From Candidatus Microgenomates bacterium (lineage in GTDB: Bacteria > Patescibacteriota > Microgenomatia > UBA1406 > GWC2-37-13): DNA of 8,903 nucleotides. Each line of letters begins with the position of its first letter. Position 1 is the stretch's first letter. The DNA is taken from positions 1 through 8,903 of the forward strand of contig JACOTV010000052.1 in NCBI GenBank assembly GCA_016178125.1, read 5' to 3'. Positions 1 to 5,245 of this stretch are shown piece after piece. The position numbers were made by a program, and so were the translations under genes. A model generated the notes under the pieces. The model saw only the letters and a list, made by a program, of their open reading frames with translations. It had not been told where the DNA came from and searched no databases.

Positions 1-550
1 CCTGTTCCCAAACGGTCGAGGTTATGCGGTGGTCTTCGTCGTAGTTAAAGGCAAGTTCGCCGTCAGTATGCCGGGTAAGAACAACGGTTGGATTGAGATA
101 AGTATCTGTTTTTTGATCGATTACTTCTCGGATTTCGGCACGTCTTTTTTCAAAATGGCTCCATCCAGGAATGCGACGGTGACGCTCGAGTCGTGCGCGT
201 TGGAGGTCATTATCTTGGTATAAACTGTTCCAATCGTTTAACAAATCATTTCGATCATACCTATAAAATTCGTTTTTTGAAGGAGCTGCGTGGTAAAGGA
301 GATGTAAAATCGCGTCCCCATCGAGCGGTTCTGAAACAAACACAAAGTGCTCGTCCCCTGTCTTATGGTCTGGTACTTTTGCAGCAAGGATTTCAAGATG
401 TGCTAAGTAGTCGTAATCCATCCTCATTTCTTCGGTGAAAAGTCCATCAGTTGGAGGCTTATCGCCCAGGACCCGGGTTACGGTAGTCAACCGTGCAAAC
501 CGCGGCTCATATTCTATTGGCTGGTGTGTTCCCTCTTCTCGTCGTCCCAT
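1..550 (-). CDS. Unrecognised protein, N-terminal 183 codons (runs off left edge)
   Basis: Reading the minus strand from the ATG at 550 gives an uninterrupted frame to the window edge, so this is a 5' fragment of a longer gene. The product begins MGRREEGTHQPIEYEP and is soluble, strongly charged and rich in D, E, R, H and Y. No signal peptide, membrane segment or catalytic motif is visible. I do not recognise the family. The start is supported by a near-consensus promoter whose -10 box ends six bases before the ATG, which predicts a leaderless mRNA; there is no Shine-Dalgarno sequence. Short plus-strand frames in the same stretch have no promoter or family resemblance and are rejected as shadows. 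It is divergently transcribed from the anchored protein at 657. I am fairly sure it is a gene because 550 open bases coincide with a good promoter. The function is unknown. Confidence 0.75.
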   Translation of the reverse strand, partial: MGRREEGTHQPIEYEPRFARLTTVTRVLGDKPPTDGLFTEEMRMDYDYLAHLEILAAKVPDHKTGDEHFVFVSEPLDGDAILHLLYHAAPSKNEFYRYDRNDLLNDWNSLYQDNDLQRARLERHRRIPGWSHFEKRRAEIREVIDQKTDTYLNPTVVLTRHTDGELAFNYDEDHRITSTVWEQ

Positions 551-556
551 TGACGT

Positions 557-585
557 ATTATAGGAGACACGGCGCCTACTGACAA
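557..585 (-). promoter_or_regulatory. Sigma70-type promoter of the left-edge gene, leaderless
   Basis: On the minus strand TTGTCA (585-580) and a perfect TATAAT (562-557) are separated by 17 bases, the optimal spacing. Six bases (556-551) separate the -10 box from the ATG, so the expected transcription start is the A of the start codon itself. Confidence 0.8.
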
Positions 586-621
586 GTTAATTGTATGAGC
601 ACGAAGTGATCCCCCAGCGTA

Positions 622-630
622 TGCTAGACT
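622..630 (+). promoter_or_regulatory. Possible extended -10 promoter for the anchored beta-rich protein
   Basis: TGC-TAGACT at 622-630 fits an extended -10 element (TGn plus four of six matches to TATAAT). No convincing -35 is seen 16-18 bases upstream. Initiation near 637 would give a leader of about 20 bases to the ATG at 657, or about 5 bases to the alternative GTG at 642. This is weaker than the other promoters in the window. Confidence 0.4.
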
Positions 631-656
631 GAATTGTCCGGGTGAATCCGGCGCAT

Positions 657-1310
657 ATGAATAGACTCATTGTTATTATCGTTCTGGCAATTGCCCTGGG
701 GAATGTTGCTGTGTTGGATTATTTATACCTTTCGCGAGATTCTTCTCAGCCTGTTACCACAAAGGAGATAACGAAAATAGTAAAGGAGGTCGTTACCACT
801 GTGCCACCTCAAATTGACAACAAATGTTCGGGAAGTTGTCTGAGCGCGATTCGTGAGGCGACTGCTGAGGCGGCCCCGCGAGGCGGGGCCGCCGCATTCA
901 CAACCGGAACTCGCACAACCATTCCACGAGCCACAGGTATCGGAGGAGAATCATTCATTACATTGGCAACCGGTTCGTTTCATTCTGAATACGATTGGGC
1001 CGATGTGCCCGGCGCACAAGTCACCATCGACCGCGCAACATATGGGGATTTAAAGAGCGTTATTTTTGAAGCAGTTATTAATACCCCAAACGGAAACGAA
1101 GATGTGAATCTCAGACTGTATAACGACACGGCAAAACACCCGGTATGGTTTTCGGAGCTCTTGTTTCCGAGTGGGACTGAAACCCATTTTTTGGTTTCAC
1201 AGAATATGACGCTTGACCCCGGAACCAACATATATAAAGTACAAATGAAAACGCAGTTTGCGACAAATGCGAGCCTTGATTTAGCGCGCATTCATATTAC
1301 GTCTTACTGA
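657..1310 (+). CDS. N-terminally membrane-anchored, beta-rich extracytoplasmic protein
   Basis: The product is 217 residues from the ATG at 657. A hydrophobic segment at about residues 4-25 should act as an uncleaved signal anchor. Next comes a polar linker with a CSGSC motif (Cys57, Cys61), a low-complexity EAAPRGGAAA stretch encoded by a GC palindrome, and then about 115 residues (100-217) with alternating hydrophobic residues typical of a beta-sandwich facing outward. Its function is unknown; a surface or cell-envelope role is inferred from topology. An in-frame GTG at 642 would add five residues. I prefer 657 because GGGTGA (640-645) could serve as a Shine-Dalgarno sequence about 11 bases upstream, but the choice is not firm. 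The gene is convergent with, and overlaps by 14 bases, the Ig-like gene on the other strand, with no terminator between them. Confidence 0.8.
   Translation: MNRLIVIIVLAIALGNVAVLDYLYLSRDSSQPVTTKEITKIVKEVVTTVPPQIDNKCSGSCLSAIREATAEAAPRGGAAAFTTGTRTTIPRATGIGGESFITLATGSFHSEYDWADVPGAQVTIDRATYGDLKSVIFEAVINTPNGNEDVNLRLYNDTAKHPVWFSELLFPSGTETHFLVSQNMTLDPGTNIYKVQMKTQFATNASLDLARIHITSY
869..893 (+). repeat. Perfect GC-rich palindrome inside a coding region
   Basis: GGCGGCCCCGC (869-879), a GAG loop, and GCGGGGCCGCC (883-893) form a perfect 11-bp inverted repeat made only of G and C. It is in frame in the anchored protein and encodes the Ala/Gly/Arg-rich linker at about residues 71-79. No T-tract follows, so it is not an intrinsic terminator. 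It could be a mobile palindromic element inserted in frame, or an mRNA structure. Confidence 0.85.
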
Positions 1311-2040
1311 TCGCATCAGGGGGTGCTTGGGGCGGGAGTTCTTTCTCTTTTTTTCTCATACTCACCTGTTTCGACTGCACGTAGATAAAGTAGATGCCTG
1401 CGATAAGGAGAATGATTCCCCCAGTAAGATAGATGAGCGAGTTGAGGAGGTCTATGTCGCTTGTGGCCGGCGCTGTAGTTTGTTGAGTTGTAGATGCGCC
1501 GGCCACCGCAGGCGCGTCGTTTGCGGTTTGCAGACCCTCCATGGGGGCTGACTCAGTGCTTTGCGGGTCTTCGGCCAATCCTGGCTGATTCGTAAGCGCG
1601 CTTCCTGCATTGGCTTGCTGTTGCTGATTCGGCATTGCCTGTTTACGTTTTGGATCAATCGTTGGGCTTGGGCCCTCTTTTTGAGTAAACGTAAGGGTCA
1701 CTGTTTCTGATGCATCTCCCCTATCTTTAGATACGGCATATACTGAAATAGCGACATCTTTTTCTGACACACAGGATCCGTATACGTATCCCTGACTGTC
1801 GCTTGGCGCGGGGTTAGTTGTACACGTTTGCCCATCCTTGGGGTCGGTGATTTTAAATTCAGCCTTCTCACCGGTTGAGGGCTGGGAATCGGGGGCATCG
1901 CCCTGAAGAAGCTTAACCTTGACCTCAAGCGGCTTGCCTGCGGGACCTGATTTGGTTTGCGCTTCAATCTGAACGCGCCCCGCAGCAAACACCGAAAACG
2001 GCTGGATAAGCAAAAGGAGGAGTCCAATAAAAAGCGCCAT
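1297..2040 (-). CDS. Secreted Ig-like domain protein with C-terminal membrane anchor
   Basis: The product is 247 residues from the ATG at 2040. Residues 1-20 are a hydrophobic signal peptide ending in FAA. Residues 22-120 look like one Ig-like or invasin-type beta-sandwich (alternating strands such as LEVKVKLLQG and ETVTLTFTQ) with Cys73 and Cys90 placed for a disulfide. Residues 121-196 are a disordered Gln/Pro/Ala/Thr-rich stalk. Residues 199-222 are a transmembrane helix, followed by a positively charged tail (RKKEKE) that should stay in the cytoplasm. This gives a type I membrane protein displayed on the surface, with a possible adhesion or envelope role (inference). An upstream ATG at 2049 (MKPM...) would give a more typical signal peptide, but it overlaps the -10 box, so 2040 is preferred. 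The much longer open frame up to 2241 crosses the promoter and is not used. Confidence 0.8.
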   Translation of the reverse strand: MALFIGLLLLLIQPFSVFAAGRVQIEAQTKSGPAGKPLEVKVKLLQGDAPDSQPSTGEKAEFKITDPKDGQTCTTNPAPSDSQGYVYGSCVSEKDVAISVYAVSKDRGDASETVTLTFTQKEGPSPTIDPKRKQAMPNQQQQANAGSALTNQPGLAEDPQSTESAPMEGLQTANDAPAVAGASTTQQTTAPATSDIDLLNSLIYLTGGIILLIAGIYFIYVQSKQVSMRKKEKELPPQAPPDAISKT

Positions 2041-2047
2041 AGGTTTC

Positions 2048-2053
2048 ATTATA
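2048..2053 (-). promoter_or_regulatory. -10 box of the Ig-like protein gene, leaderless
   Basis: A perfect TATAAT on the minus strand (2053-2048) lies seven bases before the ATG at 2040. TTGCGC with a 16-base spacer is a poor -35 candidate. The box overlaps the alternative ATG at 2049, which argues that translation begins at 2040 on a leaderless or one-base-leader mRNA. Confidence 0.6.
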
Positions 2054-2105
2054 CTCATCAGAACGGCGCGCGCAATATACGCGATAAGTATGCGGTGAGG
2101 TACGC

Positions 2106-2111
2106 TATAAT
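2106..2111 (+). promoter_or_regulatory. -10 box of the ABC transporter operon, leaderless
   Basis: A perfect TATAAT at 2106-2111 is followed by five bases and then the ATG at 2117, with no Shine-Dalgarno sequence. The -35 region is weak (GCGATA at 2081-2086 with a 19-base spacer at best), so activation or low activity is possible. The divergent -10 of the Ig-like gene is about 52 bases away. Confidence 0.6.
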
Positions 2112-2116
2112 AAGCT

Positions 2117-3886
2117 ATGAAAAATATCTTCAAGATCATCAAAATCAGCAAGCCCATGTATGGGCTTTTTGCACTTTCGATGTTTCTGATCGTCCTAGGG
2201 GCTGCGCTCGACATGGTTACCCCTTTTTTTAATAAGCTCATCGTTGATCAAATCGTCACCAAAATATCAGGCCAGGGGGGCGACGTGAATCATTTAGCAA
2301 CACTCATTGCCCTATCGTTTGGTGTTAGTTTCATAGGGCTTGTATTCACCGGCTTCAGTAATCGACTGGGAGATCATATCGCCGGTCGGGTTCGTAGGTT
2401 TCTAACCGAACGGTTTTACTACAAAATCCTTTCTCTACCGCAGAGCTATTATGACTCCGAAATTTCGGGGAAAATCCTGAATCAGCTTAATCGCGGCATT
2501 TTGATTATTCAGACCTTCATGAATACTATGTCGAACTTTTTCTTGCCGACATTACTCCAAAGTGTGTTTACTGTTGTGTTTATGGCGTACTACAGTATTC
2601 CTGTAGCCTTTTTTACGGCCATTCTCTTCCCTATTTATCTCTACTTAAGCCATCTTTCGACTAAGGAATGGGGTAAAGAGGAAGGAAAGAAAAACGCCAT
2701 TGAAGACACTACCCGTGGTCGCATAAACGAAGTAATCGCGAACATAAAATTAGTTAAAAGCTTCATTACCGAACATATTGAATATAAGACCGTTTCGGAG
2801 AACATGCGAGAAAGTAACAAAATATATGCGCGTCAAAGTACTACTTTCCATATTTACGATTTCTTGAGGAACTTGAGTCTTATTATCGTCTTTACAATCG
2901 TGATGATAATCGTGTTTTATAACACCTATTCCGGGAAATTGTCAGTCGGAGAAATGGTGCTTCTGCTGCAGTTATTAAACCAAGCGCAGCGTCCTTTGTT
3001 TGCTATGTCATTTATTTTGACTCGTGTCCAGGAAGCCGAAAATGGATCAAAAGAGTTTTTCCAAATTCTCGAACTTCCCTCGACCGAAGACTTCGATAGA
3101 ACGATTTCGTATAAAAAGCTTGAAAAAACAAACATCGTTTTTGATAAGGTCTCTTTTAAATATGAAACGTCTGACATGGTTCTTAAGGATATTTCTTTTG
3201 ATATTCAGGAGCGCGAAAAGGTTGCGCTTGTGGGTCATAGTGGAGTCGGAAAATCAACAATAGTAAGTCTTATTTTGAAGTTTTACAATCCGACAGAAGG
3301 CACAATACTCCTCAACGGCACATCGTATGCAGAGCACGATCACCGGTTTATAAGAAATAACATTTCGCTCGTATTTCAGGAGAATGAACTGTTTTCGACA
3401 ACGATTAAAGAAAATGTTGCATACGGTAGTCCGGACGCAACCGAAAAAGATGTCATTAAAGCGTTAAAACTGGCAAACGCCTGGGACTTTGTTAGTAAGT
3501 TTAAAGACGGATTGGAGAGTCTTGTCGGAGAACGTGGAGTGCGGTTGTCAGGCGGACAGAAACAGCGTATACAGATTGCGCGTGCAATACTCAAAAACTC
3601 GCCCATTCTTATTCTCGACGAGGCAACCTCAAGCCTTGATTCAAAGAGCGAAATGGAAGTCCAAAAAGGGCTCGATAATTTGATGAAAAACCGACTCACG
3701 ATTATTATCGCACACCGCTTTTCGACCATCCAAAATGTCGACAAAATCATCGTCGTTGACGAAGGAACCATCGTCGACATGGGAAGCCCTCGTGAGTTGT
3801 CACAGCGCCCTGGAGTATATAAAGATCTGCTACAATATCAGGTCTCGGGCAACAAGAAGCTTTTGGCCTCGTTCGAGATCTATTAA
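2117..3886 (+). CDS. ABC transporter half-unit, fused permease and ATPase (ABCB/MsbA type)
   Basis: The product is 589 residues, the usual length for an exporter half-transporter that works as a dimer in the cytoplasmic membrane. About six transmembrane helices lie near residues 15-37, 61-80, 142-160, 161-178, 251-270 and 278-300. The ATPase domain follows from about 340: A-loop Tyr349, Walker A GHSGVGKST (373-381), Q-loop Gln421, signature LSGGQ (477-481), Walker B ILILDE (497-502), D-loop SSLD (505-508) and switch His533. All catalytic residues are present, so it should be active. The family exports lipids, peptides or drugs, and the substrate cannot be read from sequence. The stop overlaps the start of the HD-domain gene (TAATG), so the two are almost surely translated together. 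Confidence 0.95.
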   Translation: MKNIFKIIKISKPMYGLFALSMFLIVLGAALDMVTPFFNKLIVDQIVTKISGQGGDVNHLATLIALSFGVSFIGLVFTGFSNRLGDHIAGRVRRFLTERFYYKILSLPQSYYDSEISGKILNQLNRGILIIQTFMNTMSNFFLPTLLQSVFTVVFMAYYSIPVAFFTAILFPIYLYLSHLSTKEWGKEEGKKNAIEDTTRGRINEVIANIKLVKSFITEHIEYKTVSENMRESNKIYARQSTTFHIYDFLRNLSLIIVFTIVMIIVFYNTYSGKLSVGEMVLLLQLLNQAQRPLFAMSFILTRVQEAENGSKEFFQILELPSTEDFDRTISYKKLEKTNIVFDKVSFKYETSDMVLKDISFDIQEREKVALVGHSGVGKSTIVSLILKFYNPTEGTILLNGTSYAEHDHRFIRNNISLVFQENELFSTTIKENVAYGSPDATEKDVIKALKLANAWDFVSKFKDGLESLVGERGVRLSGGQKQRIQIARAILKNSPILILDEATSSLDSKSEMEVQKGLDNLMKNRLTIIIAHRFSTIQNVDKIIVVDEGTIVDMGSPRELSQRPGVYKDLLQYQVSGNKKLLASFEIY

Positions 3887-5220
3887 TGAGCCAAGTAGAA
3901 ACTCACAGAGTACCACACATAGACCAGTTACGTGCTTTTCAGCAAGCGGTTCCTGAGCTTGGCGCAAAATGGCTGCAAAGCGCCGAATGCACCGACGAAG
4001 TGCGTGGCGCTGTTCTTACGATGCGCGAGCGCGCTTCCCAAGAATCCCCCTCCGGCAGCCGCCTCATAAATAGAGCAGTCGATCTGGCAATTCCCCTATA
4101 TCAGTTAAACGTCCGCGAACCTGCACGTTTTCGTAAGTATCAACGACACGGGTATCCCCGTGATCCGTATGTTATTCACCCGCTCCAGGTGGGGCTTCAT
4201 AGCATTGGTGAGCCTGTGCGACTTGAGGCAGTATCTGAGACGGCCGTCAATGTTCTACACGCAGTGCAAGAGCCGTATGATTCTCGAGTGGTTGCCGCAA
4301 GCCCCCTTCATGACGGACCTGAGGATGTTACCGGTATCGTCGGATTTGGCGAGATTCCCGTTAGTACGGCATGGGAGAATCTGGTGAAATCGTATCTTGG
4401 CCATGGGGCGGGCTCCGACCAGGAAGAAGTCGCCCCTGAGACGGTGAATGATGTTTGGAGTATTATCCATGCGGTCACTAATCCGAGTCCAGACGAGGTC
4501 CGGGCTATGCGCCCCGAGATTCTGCGGAATCCATTTGTGCGTGACGTAATAGGGTACCTTCAGGCGCGCGCCGGGGATCAAATGCGCGCCGATGCTGTGC
4601 CCGATCAAATCGTAAGTACAATCGCGGCGCGTCATATGCTTCTATCACGAACACTCGGTAATGATTTCGTTCGCCTCGCCAGTTGCTATTTAAAAAGCGC
4701 TGACCGTGCAAACAATATGAATACCGCAGGTACCAATCTCGGTAAATTATATGACGCTCATTTTAATGCCGAATTGGCTCGTTTGCTGGGCTTACCTATT
4801 GCTACAATCACCATGTTTGGGCTCAGTAAAAATGGGTATAGCATAGGTCATAACCCTGGATCCGTTGAAAGCGATTTTCACGAAAAGAAAATGCGCGAGC
4901 AATATGTGATCATCGAGAATGATAGAAACATGCGGCGAGAGCAGGGTCTTCCCATGCCCGAAATGCACTTTTCATTTCCCGGAAGCGGCGATATGCATTC
5001 GTACCCTATTGCCGCAAATCAAATTCCCATAACTACCCAGACAGAGCGCCGCGGATCGATATCATCGGATCCGGCACTTCAGTTTGCCGTCTCCATACCC
5101 GATCGGCAAATCCTTGAAGAACTCATGAGGACACGGACCATCGATGTAATATATGACAAGAGTAAATCAAGGTTTAAAGCTAGGCGCATATTGTGCGACA
5201 CCTGTGTTGAACACGAATGA
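3886..5220 (+). CDS. Divergent RelA/SpoT-like HD-domain hydrolase, no synthetase domain
   Basis: The product is 444 residues. Residues about 60-285 carry the order of motifs seen in the ppGpp-hydrolase domain of RelA/SpoT proteins: YVIHPLQV (His98), LHDGPEDV (His142-Asp143, Glu146-Asp147), a VxxIIHAVTNP helix (190-200) and KSADRANNM (Asp273). These supply the metal-binding His, His-Asp and Asp of an HD phosphohydrolase. The spacing is longer than in classical RelA/SpoT, with extra sequence between His98 and His142 and again between 150 and 270. I see no synthetase, TGS or ACT domain. The C-terminal 150 residues are unfamiliar and end with CDTC (Cys437, Cys440). A small-alarmone-hydrolase-like role, removing pyrophosphate from (p)ppGpp or a related nucleotide in the cytoplasm, is inferred; another nucleotide substrate is possible. 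The start codon shares one base with the ABC transporter stop, indicating translational coupling. Confidence 0.75.
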   Translation: MSQVETHRVPHIDQLRAFQQAVPELGAKWLQSAECTDEVRGAVLTMRERASQESPSGSRLINRAVDLAIPLYQLNVREPARFRKYQRHGYPRDPYVIHPLQVGLHSIGEPVRLEAVSETAVNVLHAVQEPYDSRVVAASPLHDGPEDVTGIVGFGEIPVSTAWENLVKSYLGHGAGSDQEEVAPETVNDVWSIIHAVTNPSPDEVRAMRPEILRNPFVRDVIGYLQARAGDQMRADAVPDQIVSTIAARHMLLSRTLGNDFVRLASCYLKSADRANNMNTAGTNLGKLYDAHFNAELARLLGLPIATITMFGLSKNGYSIGHNPGSVESDFHEKKMREQYVIIENDRNMRREQGLPMPEMHFSFPGSGDMHSYPIAANQIPITTQTERRGSISSDPALQFAVSIPDRQILEELMRTRTIDVIYDKSKSRFKARRILCDTCVEHE

Positions 5221-5235
5221 TGCTTCTTCTATACT
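5207..5235 (+). promoter_or_regulatory. Sigma70-type promoter of the twin-propeller dockerin gene
   Basis: TTGAAC (5207-5212) and TATACT (5230-5235) are separated by 17 bases and partly overlap the 3' end of the HD-domain gene. Ten bases separate the -10 box from the ATG at 5246, giving a leader of only about four bases. No Shine-Dalgarno sequence is present. Confidence 0.7.
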
Positions 5236-5245
5236 CTGCGTATAC

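Noticed and set aside
29..438. Two overlapping plus-strand open frames
   Set aside because: They lie opposite an uninterrupted minus-strand frame with a strong promoter, have no start signals and show no protein-like pattern.
638..651. CCGG-GTGAAT-CCGG hairpin over the start region of the anchored protein gene
   Set aside because: The 4-bp stem is too short to be meaningful, and CCGG is self-complementary anyway.
2041..2241. 67-residue upstream extension of the Ig-like protein
   Set aside because: The extension would run through the divergent promoter region and into the exporter gene, and would bury a good signal peptide in the middle of the protein.
5153..5245. 31-residue upstream extension of the propeller protein
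   Set aside because: It lies within the end of the HD-domain gene and upstream of the promoter; the signal peptide begins cleanly at 5246.
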